64,000 nt of DNA from Apilactobacillus kunkeei DSM 12361 = ATCC 700308 (lineage in GTDB: Bacteria; Bacillota; Bacilli; Lactobacillales; Lactobacillaceae). The notes beneath the pieces are model-generated. The model saw nothing but the letters and a program-made list of their open reading frames with translations, had not been told where the DNA came from and ran no database searches. A program made the position numbers and the translations under genes. The stretch covers positions 24,945-88,944 of the forward strand of contig NZ_JXDB01000001.1 in NCBI RefSeq assembly GCF_001281265.1. The letters run 5' to 3'. Within the stretch, counting starts at the first letter, position 1, and every line of letters starts with the position of its first letter. Shown piece by piece: positions 8,533 to 16,213 of the stretch.

Positions 8533-10666
8533 TTTCTACCATTCCTTTCGACATATTCTTTTGACGTGATGAAATTTCAACGTGACGACCGTGAACCATT
8601 GGACGTGCTTGAGGGTTACCTAAGTAACCACAAGTTCTCTTAACAACGTCACAGTACTTAGGATCGTGGTTACCACATTGAGGACATTTGAAACCACGGG
8701 CGGTAGCTTCAAATTCACCCTTGAAACCACACTTGAAGCACTTATCGATTGAAGTGTTGGTACCTAGGTAGCCAACGTGGTCGTATGCCCAATCCCAAAC
8801 GGCTTCTAGTGCCTTAGGATTTTGCTTTAGGTTAGGGTATTCACAGTAGTGAATGAATCCTGCTGAGGCGAAGTGAGGATATGCTTCTTCAAATGTTAGT
8901 TTTTCAAATGGGTTAGGACGTTTTCTAACGTCGTAGTGGAAACTGTTAGTGTAGTATTCCTTATCGGTGATGTCTTTAACCTTACCGAATTTTTCGATAT
9001 CATCTTGAGCAAATGTATCGGTTAATGATTCGGCTGGAGTTGAGTATAGACTGTAGTGGTATCCACTTTCCTTACTCCATACACGGCATAGACGGTTTAG
9101 TTCAGCAACGACGCTGACAGTGAAGTCATGGGCTTCTTGATTTGCTTCCCAATCTGGACCAAAGAAGGCGGTACCGACTTCGTATAGTCCAATGTAACCA
9201 AGTGATACTGTAGCACGTTCGTTTCTGAATAGTTCGTCAACGCTGTCAGTTGATTTTAGACGTTTACCAAATGCACCATACTTGTATAGTAGTGGGGCGT
9301 TATCTGGTTTAGCTTCCTTAGTTCTTTCGATACGGTATGCCATGGCTTGGTGAACGATATCTAGCTTTTCTTCAAAGATGTGCCAGAATAAGTCCATGTC
9401 CCCCTTGGCCAATAGTGCGATACGTGGAAGGTTAACGGTCACAACACCTAGGTTCATACGACCAGCGTTTACGGCCTTACCGTTTTCGTCAGTCCATTTA
9501 GGTAGAAATGATCGACAACCCATAGGTGCCTTGAAGTCACCGGTGATTTCACAAAGCTTGTCGTACATCAAAATATCAGGGTACATACGCTTGGTAGCAC
9601 ATTCGATGGCTAATTCTTTAACGTCATAGTTTACGTCGTTAGGGTTTAAATTTAAGCCTTTCTTCAATACATAGATTAGCTTAGGGAAGATGGCAGTACG
9701 ACGTTCTTTACCAAGTCCTTTAATACGAATTCTTAGGATGTCCTTTTGAATTTCTTTTTCAATCCAGTTAGTACCTAGACCGAAACTAACAGTGGTGAAG
9801 GGCGTTTGACCTTGTGATGAGTAAAGGGTGTTAATTTCGTATTCTAGTGATTGCATAGCATCGAAGATATCCTTCTTAGTACGATCTTTAGCGTATTCTT
9901 CGCGCTTGTCTTCTTCGACCCATTTAGAAGCGGTCTTTAGGTGCTTCTCGTAATTAATTTCGGCAAATGGTGCTAGTACTTGATCGGCACGGTCGAATGA
10001 TAGACCACCATATTGTAGGGATGCAACGTTGGCGATGATTTGAGAAACTTGAGCAGTCGCAGTTTGGATTGAGCGAGGTGATTTGACTTCGGCGTTACCA
10101 ATCTTAAAACCGTTATTCAACATTTCTGCAAAATCAACTAAGCAACAGTTGGTTTCAGGAGTTGCTGGTGAGTAGTCTAAATCGTGCCAGTGAATGTCAC
10201 CTCTAAGGTGAGCTTTGGCAACTAGTGGAGGTAGCATTTGAAGACCGATGGCCTTGCTGGCAGCCCCCGCTTCTAGGTCTCTTTGGGTGTTAAAGACGTT
10301 ACTATCTTTGTTGGCATTTTCGTGAACAACACGGTCGTAACGGTTGAATAGTTGGTCGATTCGAGCCTTTACATCGGTTGCTTTCTTGAATTTTTCAATG
10401 TCTTTTTGTTCATATTTTAAGTATTGCTCTTTAGCATCTAAGAAATCATTTTCTTCCAGAAATTGAATGATGAAGTCATGAATATGACTTGAGGTAATTT
10501 CTTCTTGATCCTTAGTAAATAGGTTCAAACGTTCAAAGAAACGCTTGTTATCTTCCTTACTAATACCCAGTTGATTTAGTACAAAATCAATCTTGTATTT
10601 ATAGAATTTGGTCTTGTCACCAGAATTCTTTATAACGTTTAAATGGGCAAAAGTTTTATCAAACAT
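8492..10666 (-). CDS. nrdD: Class III (anaerobic) ribonucleoside-triphosphate reductase
   Basis: 724 residues from the ATG at 10666. Reduces ribonucleoside triphosphates to deoxy forms without oxygen. It has an N-terminal ATP-cone (about 1-95), the glycyl-radical barrel, a C-terminal zinc site (CFKCG ... CPQCG) and the glycyl-radical loop RTCGYLGNP. An in-frame GTG at 10729 would add 21 residues, but the promoter -10 box (10699-10694) lies inside that stretch, so it cannot be the translated start. AAGGATAGGA lies before the chosen ATG. It heads the seven-gene unit with nrdG and sufCDSUB. Confidence 0.95.
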   Translation of the reverse strand: MFDKTFAHLNVIKNSGDKTKFYKYKIDFVLNQLGISKEDNKRFFERLNLFTKDQEEITSSHIHDFIIQFLEENDFLDAKEQYLKYEQKDIEKFKKATDVKARIDQLFNRYDRVVHENANKDSNVFNTQRDLEAGAASKAIGLQMLPPLVAKAHLRGDIHWHDLDYSPATPETNCCLVDFAEMLNNGFKIGNAEVKSPRSIQTATAQVSQIIANVASLQYGGLSFDRADQVLAPFAEINYEKHLKTASKWVEEDKREEYAKDRTKKDIFDAMQSLEYEINTLYSSQGQTPFTTVSFGLGTNWIEKEIQKDILRIRIKGLGKERRTAIFPKLIYVLKKGLNLNPNDVNYDVKELAIECATKRMYPDILMYDKLCEITGDFKAPMGCRSFLPKWTDENGKAVNAGRMNLGVVTVNLPRIALLAKGDMDLFWHIFEEKLDIVHQAMAYRIERTKEAKPDNAPLLYKYGAFGKRLKSTDSVDELFRNERATVSLGYIGLYEVGTAFFGPDWEANQEAHDFTVSVVAELNRLCRVWSKESGYHYSLYSTPAESLTDTFAQDDIEKFGKVKDITDKEYYTNSFHYDVRKRPNPFEKLTFEEAYPHFASAGFIHYCEYPNLKQNPKALEAVWDWAYDHVGYLGTNTSIDKCFKCGFKGEFEATARGFKCPQCGNHDPKYCDVVKRTCGYLGNPQARPMVHGRHVEISSRQKNMSKGMVESVAHEETAKQSKA

Positions 10667-10691
10667 TATATCAGTCCTATCCTTAAAATAT

Positions 10692-10738
10692 ACACTATAA
10701 CTTGTGTCTAAAATAATGTTAACACGCATATATAGTGT
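10692..10738 (-). promoter_or_regulatory. nrdD promoter with two NrdR-box-like dyads
   Basis: On the minus strand TTAACA (10722-10717), a 17-bp spacer and TATAGT (10699-10694). One dyad, 10692-10707, reads ACACTATAACTTGTGT and fits the known 16-bp NrdR box; it covers the -10. A second, 10722-10738, has ACAC and GTGT arms nine bases apart (one more than canonical) and abuts the -35. The centres are about 30 bp apart, three helical turns, as in known NrdR tandem boxes. NrdR itself is not in the window. Confidence 0.8.
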
Positions 10739-10841
10739 AAAAACATTCTTGAATGTAAATTTGAATAGTGCGTACTGAATGATTATAATAATTTAATTTT
10801 CTCATAATACGTAGTGATGAGTGATTTCGCATTTTTTTGTC

Positions 10842-10916
10842 GAACATTTTTGGAATTTTGTCTAAAAATGTTCAAATTGAATACTTACATATCGTGCCCA
10901 AAGTATTGATATACTA
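10842..10916. repeat. 10-bp inverted repeat plus possible extended -10 promoter
   Basis: GAACATTTTT (10842-10851) and AAAAATGTTC (10864-10873) form a perfect inverted repeat with a 12-base loop. About 35 bases later TGATATACT (10907-10915) resembles an extended -10 on the plus strand, and a terminator follows at 10941. No gene is read from it, so a very short transcript of about 50 nt is possible but unproven. Confidence 0.4.
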
Positions 10917-10940
10917 ACGTTTAATAAGTAAAATCCGAAT

Positions 10941-10972
10941 AAAAAAGAACTTCTTTATTGAAGTTCTTTTTT
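10941..10972. terminator. Terminator of the YoaK-like gene
   Basis: Stem AAAAAAGAACTTC / GAAGTTCTTTTTT. The minus-strand gene stops inside it (10955). It is symmetrical, so it also ends any plus-strand transcript. Confidence 0.8.
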
Positions 10973-11656
10973 ATTATCTTTTTTATAGATCAAGATAAAT
11001 TTAAACTGGAATAGCAAAATTATGATTAATTCAACGCTAACCACCCAAATAGTCTTGGTATGTAGGAATATCGATAATATACTTGCTTCGAACGCTCCAC
11101 ATAAGAAACTAAATACTAAGCCACTATAATAAATTAATTTAGTTTTAAATTCATCATCTTTGGTTTTTAAATATAAGAATAAATTATTCATTGTCTTTTG
11201 CAGGTTTCCAGTACTAAACATGTTGGAATAACCCAATCCTGACATTGTATTAAATGTTGAAAGTTGAAGAGCGGTTGTTAGAGACATGGAAGTGGTAATG
11301 ACTAGTTGGGGAACGTTATGTTTTAAAAAACCAACTATAATGCTCAGAGTTATTTCAATTATTAGAATGTAAACTTTCCAATAGTTTAATTTATATTTAT
11401 CGAGATTATGATGAATCCAGTTAGCTAATAAAATACCAAATGAAAAAGCGATAACTGGCAAAATACGTTCTAAAAAGTGACCAAAGTTGAATTGTGTTAA
11501 CGCTAAAGCAGATAAAATTAAATTACCGGTTTGGGTACTAGCGAATATCCCACCGTGTTCTATGTAAGTGTAGGCATCTAGGCATCCTCCAATTGAAGTA
11601 AGAAAGAATGCAGTGGAAATTTTTTCGCCAAAATGAGCGGGATGAGGCGCATCCAT
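10955..11656 (-). CDS. DUF1275 (YoaK) family membrane protein
   Basis: 233 residues with about six transmembrane helices. The N-terminal FFLTSIGGCLDAYTYIEHGGIFASTQTGNL region, with Gly-Asp in helix 1 and the QTGNL turn, is typical of DUF1275/YoaK proteins. The later FSTGNLQKTM repeats that turn in the second half. Function is unknown in this family, though transport is suspected. AAGGGAG precedes the ATG. Monocistronic, divergent from the antiporter gene. Confidence 0.85.
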   Translation of the reverse strand: MDAPHPAHFGEKISTAFFLTSIGGCLDAYTYIEHGGIFASTQTGNLILSALALTQFNFGHFLERILPVIAFSFGILLANWIHHNLDKYKLNYWKVYILIIEITLSIIVGFLKHNVPQLVITTSMSLTTALQLSTFNTMSGLGYSNMFSTGNLQKTMNNLFLYLKTKDDEFKTKLIYYSGLVFSFLCGAFEASILSIFLHTKTIWVVSVELIIILLFQFKFILIYKKDNKKELQ

Positions 11657-11758
11657 AATGTTGACTCCCTTTCATTAAAGTAATAACTTATACATAAATG
11701 TTACTACTTTATTATTTTTTAATAAACAAGATTGTTTCATCGGGGGAGAATGATTTAT

Positions 11759-12910
11759 TTGAATTATTTAATTGCATTGTTTTTGATGATTGCATTTGCG
11801 AAAATTTTCGGACTAATTGCATCAAAAATACATATTCCAGAAGTAGTCGGACAGATTTTCGGGGGAATCATCTTAGGACCTTCATTTTTAGGATTAATTC
11901 ATCGTCAGGATGTAGTCGTCTCATTAGCGGGACTTGGCGCTGTTCTTTTGATGTTTGTAGCTGGACTCACTTGTGACGTGGACAGGTTAAAAAAGTATTT
12001 CGGCCCTGGATTGGTTGTTGCTTTCATGGGAGTCATATTCCCGGTAGCTTCAATTTACTTTGTATGTCGATACCTTCAAGTTTCATTAATAGAAAGTGCT
12101 TTTATTGGTATTGTATTTGCAGCAACATCTGTTTCAATTTCGGTTGCTGTGCTAGAAGAGATGAATGAATTAAAATCTTCAGCTGGAACCACAATTTTAG
12201 CGGCAGCCGTTGCTGATGATATTATTTCTATCGTTTTACTGAGTGTGGCAATTCCACTTCTAGGAATTGGAAGAGGGCATGGTAATTCCGATGCACTATT
12301 ATTAATTGTTTTACAAGTTATATTTTTTGTATTTCTATGGTTATGCTATAAAGTAGTCACCTTATTGATCGATGTCTTAGATTTAAGTCCACAAAAGATT
12401 GGATTATATTCATTTTTATTATGCTTATTCCTATCTGGAACCGCCGAAATGGTTAAGTTAAGCGCAGTAACCGGGGCATTTTTTGCTGGTTTGATATTTA
12501 GCAAAACAGAATTCCAAAAACCACTTACATCAAGGTTAAAAGGGATGGGAGGACTGCTAGCAGTTCCAATCTTCTTCGTCAGCATTGGTGTGGAAATGCA
12601 GGTGACAGGAATATTAAAAAATGGTTGGTTGTTTGTAATTTTAACTTTGTTAGCAGTAGTCACTAAATTCGTAGGTGCATTTATCGGTGCGAGAATTAGT
12701 AGAATTGACAAGTTTAATTCCGCAGAAATTGGTGCAGGAATGATTAGTCGAGGAGAAGTTGGAATCGTTATTGCTCAAGCAGGATTAGCCAGCCACTTTA
12801 TTTCTACTAGCTATTATTCGACTTTGATTGCAGTGATTGTAATGACAACCATCATAGCTCCTTTAATCTTAAAACCCGTTGTATTGTTAAAACGAAAGTA
12901 TAAAAATTAA
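11759..12910 (+). CDS. CPA2-type cation:proton antiporter
   Basis: About 383 residues and 12 or so transmembrane segments, Na+/H+ exchanger fold of the KefB/NapA type, exchanging H+ for Na+ or K+. Family marks are VVGQIFGGIILGP in helix 1-2, the VADDIISI Asp-Asp pair in the transport helix, and SRGEVGIV near the C-terminus. There is no C-terminal NAD-binding domain. TTG at 11759 is preferred: it aligns with the first residue of the paralogue at 16.2 kb and lies 10 bases after GGGGGAG. ATG at 11750 would have a spacing of one base. Confidence 0.88.
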   Translation: MNYLIALFLMIAFAKIFGLIASKIHIPEVVGQIFGGIILGPSFLGLIHRQDVVVSLAGLGAVLLMFVAGLTCDVDRLKKYFGPGLVVAFMGVIFPVASIYFVCRYLQVSLIESAFIGIVFAATSVSISVAVLEEMNELKSSAGTTILAAAVADDIISIVLLSVAIPLLGIGRGHGNSDALLLIVLQVIFFVFLWLCYKVVTLLIDVLDLSPQKIGLYSFLLCLFLSGTAEMVKLSAVTGAFFAGLIFSKTEFQKPLTSRLKGMGGLLAVPIFFVSIGVEMQVTGILKNGWLFVILTLLAVVTKFVGAFIGARISRIDKFNSAEIGAGMISRGEVGIVIAQAGLASHFISTSYYSTLIAVIVMTTIIAPLILKPVVLLKRKYKN

Positions 12911-12911
12911 T

Positions 12912-12933
12912 GTCGGCTTGAGCCGACTTTTTT
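12912..12933 (+). terminator. Antiporter terminator
   Basis: Stem GTCGGCT / AGCCGAC then six Ts. Confidence 0.85.
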
Positions 12934-13195
12934 ATGGTAGATATGAAAGTAACACTATAACTAAATCAATGACCAATGCCGTTAATATCGCAAAAATTAA
13001 TGCATATAAAGGCAGACTTTTATCGTCACCGAAAAAATTCATGTGTTTTATTCTCTTATCAAAAGAATTTGTTAATCGTATGCATGATTTTTTTAAATCT
13101 ACTTTTAATTGATTGTCGATCATTCTGCAGTATTTGCATTTTAGCTGATTGAAAAATAAATTTCCGCAGATTGGGCATTTTAAATGGACGATTAT
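12932..13195 (-). CDS. Zinc-ribbon small membrane protein with a non-standard start
   Basis: About 87 residues. The N-terminus has a complete zinc ribbon, CPIC-G-N-L, then CKYC about 12 residues later. A basic linker follows and one or two transmembrane helices near the C-terminus (YALIFAILTALVIDLVIVLL). Zinc-ribbon-plus-helix proteins are common small Firmicutes membrane proteins of unknown role. The frame is open back to a stop 21 codons upstream of the first zinc cysteine, with no ATG, GTG or TTG. A strong AAGGGGG (13207-13201) points to AUA at 13195 or AUC at 13192 as start. A start at ATG 13123 would delete the whole ribbon. Confidence 0.55.
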   Translation of the reverse strand: MIVHLKCPICGNLFFNQLKCKYCRMIDNQLKVDLKKSCIRLTNSFDKRIKHMNFFGDDKSLPLYALIFAILTALVIDLVIVLLSYLP

Positions 13196-13662
13196 TAAAG
13201 CCCCCTTACTAATTTTTAACTTATTGTATCAGGGGTTTTAATCGATTTAAATTTAGTGAAAAATTTAGAAATAAACAACGTATTCACTAATAAATGCCTT
13301 TTAGGCGATATGGATAAATTATTGAACAGATAGTGAAAATAAAAAAATTACAGATTCATAACAAGTTATTAAAATCACAATTGAATTTATGCAATCACTC
13401 CATAAAAATTTAAATAGTTAGCTTTGTTTAATATTGACATTTTGTATACTAAATATAAAAAAGGTGATAAAAATTCATATGTATACTGATCAAATAGCGT
13501 CAATAATCTTATAAAATATAGATTTGAAGGTAAAAATATCACTATTGACTTATTGGTTTATTTTTATTGGGTAATAGACTTTATATAAATATTATAATAA
13601 TATTAAAGATGTTAAAGAGTTTTTTAATATTATTACATATATATTTCGGGGGGGATTTTGAT
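13196..13662. other. AT-rich intergenic leader region
   Basis: 467 bases without a supported gene. It contains TTGACA at about 13435 and TTGACT near 13550 but no clean -35/-10 pair. It probably holds the promoter and a long leader of the secreted protein at 13663. Confidence 0.5.
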
Positions 13663-14445
13663 ATGAAAATCAAAAAGTCATTTTTTGCCATTATGGCAGT
13701 ATTAACACTTTTTGCTGCGAGTGCATCAACTTCGATTAGTTCATTTACTTCAGTTGAAGCGAATGCGGCTACTCATCATAAGAATGAAAAAAAGCACAAG
13801 AAAGCAAAGAAATCTTCAAAGAAACACAAGAAGACAACAAAGAAGAGTAAGAAGAAGGCTACTAAGAAGCATTCAAAGAAAAAGGTAGCTAAGAAAAAGA
13901 AGAAATCTACTAAGAAACATGTAGCTAAGAAAAAAGTGGTAAAACATGTTGCTAAGACTCCTGCGGGACCTACTCCAATTACTTACAGTAATCCAACAAT
14001 CACTATCAATCCAGATGGTAATAATCCAATTAAGGTTGAATACACTAATAAGCAGTACAAATCGTACAATGATCAACTTGTTAAAGATGACAGTACTGAT
14101 GAATACAACCCAAATAAGCTAATACTAAAAGGTATTACCTACTATAATTTAACAAATAGTCAGTACCATACGGCAATGACATTTACTTTCTTGGTTCAAA
14201 ATCCTGATGGTTATTCTCATGATTACTTCTCAGGTGATAATGAGGACACTTATATTTCATCAAACAATGTTGATAAGAAACTATACCCAGCATGGAGTGG
14301 ATCTGCGATGAATGTTCCAGGAAACAGTCAACAAGTAATCGACCTAACATTTGTTGGAAATGATGATTCAACTCCTGCGGACTTTAGTTCGTTTACGTTT
14401 AACTACACACCTGATTATACAATCGCTGTTAATCTTAACCTTTAA
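13663..14445 (+). CDS. Secreted lysine-rich surface protein, unknown function
   Basis: 260 residues. Signal peptide 1-36 (MKIKKSFF, hydrophobic core, cleavage likely after ANA). Residues 40-98 are a histone-H1-like tail with 33 lysines among 59 residues, arranged as KK pairs split by Ser, Thr, Ala or His. Residues 105-260 look like a compact beta domain with many Asn, Thr and Tyr (ITINPDGNNPIKVEY ... FTFNYTPDYTIAVNLNL) that I do not recognise. ATG 13663 is chosen because GGGGGGG lies 8 bases upstream; an ORF extension upstream has no ribosome site. No LPXTG. The tail could bind teichoic acid or DNA, which is inference. Confidence 0.8.
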   Translation: MKIKKSFFAIMAVLTLFAASASTSISSFTSVEANAATHHKNEKKHKKAKKSSKKHKKTTKKSKKKATKKHSKKKVAKKKKKSTKKHVAKKKVVKHVAKTPAGPTPITYSNPTITINPDGNNPIKVEYTNKQYKSYNDQLVKDDSTDEYNPNKLILKGITYYNLTNSQYHTAMTFTFLVQNPDGYSHDYFSGDNEDTYISSNNVDKKLYPAWSGSAMNVPGNSQQVIDLTFVGNDDSTPADFSSFTFNYTPDYTIAVNLNL

Positions 14446-14449
14446 CATC

Positions 14450-14482
14450 TAAAAAAGCCCACCGTTTCGGTAGGCTTTTTTA
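14450..14482 (+). terminator. Terminator after the lysine-rich protein
   Basis: Stem AAAAAAGCC-ACCG / CGGT-GGCTTTTTT with one internal mismatch and a T-run. Confidence 0.8.
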
Positions 14483-14527
14483 TTTTGCTTTTTAAGAAAA
14501 TTGGATTTCATTATCAGCAATTACTAA

Positions 14528-14953
14528 TTAGTGTTGCATTTTAATATGATTAATGCCGGCTTCTATAAATGGTTCACTGGCAACTTTGAACCCACTTTTT
14601 TCGTAGTATCCAACCGCGTATGCTTGAGCATCGATTTCGATTCTGGTATTAGGGAAATATTGATTTATTACATTTAAAATTTTTTCTAGTAGTTCTTTTC
14701 CTTTTCCGGTTCCACGAACTTTTTTAGTCGTTAAAACTCGACCAAAAGTAACGTGATCATGATCTTTAAAAATTCTAGCGTAAGCAGTGATATTCCTGCC
14801 ATCTGTTTCGAAAATGTGGAGTGCTTTTTTATCGTTCTCATCTGGATCAGCATAGACGATATGTTGTTCCTCGACGAATACCTCTGATCTGACACGGTAA
14901 ATTTCGAAAAGTTCTTCTAAAGTTAATTCTGTAAATTTTTTAGTTTTCCACAT
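14528..14953 (-). CDS. ElaA-family GNAT acetyltransferase
   Basis: 141 residues. The N-terminal YRVRSEVFVEEQ followed by DPDENDKKALHI is the ElaA signature. The acetyl-CoA loop is KVRGTGKGKELLEK, and YEKSGFK is the C-terminal GNAT motif. The substrate is unknown. ATG 14953 is preferred over GTG 14965 because AGGTGG lies 7 bases before it. It overlaps the 3' end of the MarR gene by 14 bp, so the pair is translationally coupled. Confidence 0.85.
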   Translation of the reverse strand: MWKTKKFTELTLEELFEIYRVRSEVFVEEQHIVYADPDENDKKALHIFETDGRNITAYARIFKDHDHVTFGRVLTTKKVRGTGKGKELLEKILNVINQYFPNTRIEIDAQAYAVGYYEKSGFKVASEPFIEAGINHIKMQH

Positions 14954-15389
14954 GATTGATACCACCTTTTTCTAGTAGCTGATTCAATGTATTAATTGAT
15001 TGATAAAAGGACTCTTGTTCTTCGTTGCTGAGATTATCTATTATTAATTGAATTTGTTTATCGGAATTAATATTTAGTTGTTCAACAACTTGCTTTCCAG
15101 TATTTGTTAAATATAGTAATTTTGTTCTTTTATCTTTTTTTGTATCTTTCTTTTCAATGTATTTTAAATTATTTAACTTGTTGATGACACGACTGACGTA
15201 GCTTTTATCAAGATCTAAGTTGATTGCAATTTTCATTGGTGTAGGATTTTTCATGTACCCAACATCCATTAGAATTCGAGCTTCAGCCCAACTTATTTCG
15301 CTATTAAAGACGTTTTTCTGCAATATTCCTAATTGTTGTGTATATTTACGGTTAAAGTGTCTGATAGTTTCGATTTGTTTATTGTTCAT
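14940..15389 (-). CDS. MarR-family transcriptional regulator
   Basis: 149 residues, winged helix with the recognition helix DKSYVSRVINKLNNLKY (about 61-77) and the wing KDTKKDKRTKLLYLTNTGK. AAGGAAG precedes the ATG. Operon with the downstream ElaA-type acetyltransferase. The operator TAGTGG-N7-CCACTA lies over its own -35 box, suggesting autorepression. Fused MarR-GNAT proteins exist in other bacteria, and this is the split form. Confidence 0.9.
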   Translation of the reverse strand: MNNKQIETIRHFNRKYTQQLGILQKNVFNSEISWAEARILMDVGYMKNPTPMKIAINLDLDKSYVSRVINKLNNLKYIEKKDTKKDKRTKLLYLTNTGKQVVEQLNINSDKQIQLIIDNLSNEEQESFYQSINTLNQLLEKGGINHVEN

Positions 15390-15410
15390 ATAATTACTTC
15401 CTTTTAAATG

Positions 15411-15477
15411 ATTATATCAAAGTAGTGGCTTTTGTCCACTAATTAATTTTGACTATTTCATAGAACTAATGTATTAT
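15411..15477. promoter_or_regulatory. Divergent promoters of marR and thiW with a dyad operator
   Basis: Minus strand: TGGACA (15438-15433), 16-bp spacer, TATAAT (15416-15411) with extended TG, for marR. Plus strand: TTGACT (15449-15454), 17 bp, TATTAT (15472-15477), for the riboswitch and thiW. The dyad TAGTGG (15423-15428) / CCACTA (15436-15441) covers the marR -35 but not the thiW promoter. Confidence 0.75.
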
Positions 15478-15494
15478 CTTAAACATACAAACAT

Positions 15495-15566
15495 TAATGG
15501 GGTGCCCTAAAAGGCTGAGATTATACCCAAGAACCTGATCCAGATAATGCTGGCGCTAGGGAAGAT
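15495..15566 (+). promoter_or_regulatory. TPP riboswitch (thi-box) controlling thiW
   Basis: Has the conserved thi-box series GGGGTGCCC, GGCTGAGA, ACCC, GAACCTGATC, GATAATGC and GCTAGGGAAG in order. A terminator hairpin follows at once, so TPP binding should cause premature termination of thiamine-uptake mRNA. Confidence 0.95.
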
Positions 15567-15580
15567 AACGCACTTGGACT

Positions 15581-15611
15581 GTCCCTATCTATCAAAGATA
15601 GGGACTTTTTT
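15581..15611 (+). terminator. Riboswitch expression-platform terminator
   Basis: Stem GTCCCTATCTT-type hairpin (GTCCCTATCT / AGATAGGGAC) then six Ts, between the TPP aptamer and thiW. Confidence 0.9.
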
Positions 15612-15673
15612 AATAAGGTACTGTATGGGTGCATCCATTGATGAAGTATACATATTTGAGAGGGGCTTTATTA

Positions 15674-16183
15674 ATGGATTCAAAAGTTAGCATCAAGAAA
15701 ATAACAATTTTAGCAATTATGATTGCACTAGATTTTGTTTTATCACCAATTTTTAGAATTGAAGGAATGGCACCCATGTCATCGGTACTAAATGTTACTG
15801 CTGCAGTTTTGATGGGACCATGGTATGCACTAGTTATGGCTATAGTCTGTGCTTGTTTTAGAATGTTACTGTTAGGGATTCCACCACTAGCATTCACTGG
15901 AGCAGTTTTCGGTGCTTTTTTAGCGGGATTACTATATCTTATCTACCGTAAAAACTGGATGGCGGTCATTGGCGAAATCGTTGGAACCGGGGTATTAGGA
16001 TCACTTGCTTCATATCCTGTGATGGTTTGGTACACCGGAAGTTCTAACCAACTATTCTGGTTCGTGTTCACTCCTAAATTCTTTGGTGGTGCAATTTCAG
16101 GATCCATCATTGCATACATTATCTTGTTGAGACTTTCCAAAACTCGTCAGTTTAAAGACATTCAAAAGTTATTTTTTAAGTAA
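15674..16183 (+). CDS. thiW: ThiW, ECF transporter S component for a thiamine precursor
   Basis: 169 residues, six transmembrane helices, S component of a group II ECF transporter. ThiW is thought to import the thiazole moiety and uses ECF energising subunits encoded elsewhere. SPIFRIEGMAPMSSVLNVTAAVLMGPWYAL is the family core. It is read behind a TPP riboswitch, which supports the substrate class. The ATG at 15674 follows GAGGGG; the in-frame ATG at 15629 has no ribosome site. Complements the thiM/thiE/thiD salvage operon at 56-59 kb: imported thiazole would be phosphorylated by ThiM. Confidence 0.9.
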   Translation: MDSKVSIKKITILAIMIALDFVLSPIFRIEGMAPMSSVLNVTAAVLMGPWYALVMAIVCACFRMLLLGIPPLAFTGAVFGAFLAGLLYLIYRKNWMAVIGEIVGTGVLGSLASYPVMVWYTGSSNQLFWFVFTPKFFGGAISGSIIAYIILLRLSKTRQFKDIQKLFFK

Positions 16184-16186
16184 ACA

Positions 16187-16213
16187 AAAAAGACACCCAT
16201 TGGGTGTCTTTTT
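16187..16213. terminator. Terminator between thiW and the second antiporter
   Basis: Stem AAAAAGACACCC / GGGTGTCTTTTT. Serves convergent thiW (+) and the antiporter (-). Confidence 0.85.

Noticed and set aside
10667..10729. Longer nrdD starting at GTG 10729
   Set aside because: Its first codons contain the -10 box and an NrdR-like dyad, so they lie upstream of the transcript start.
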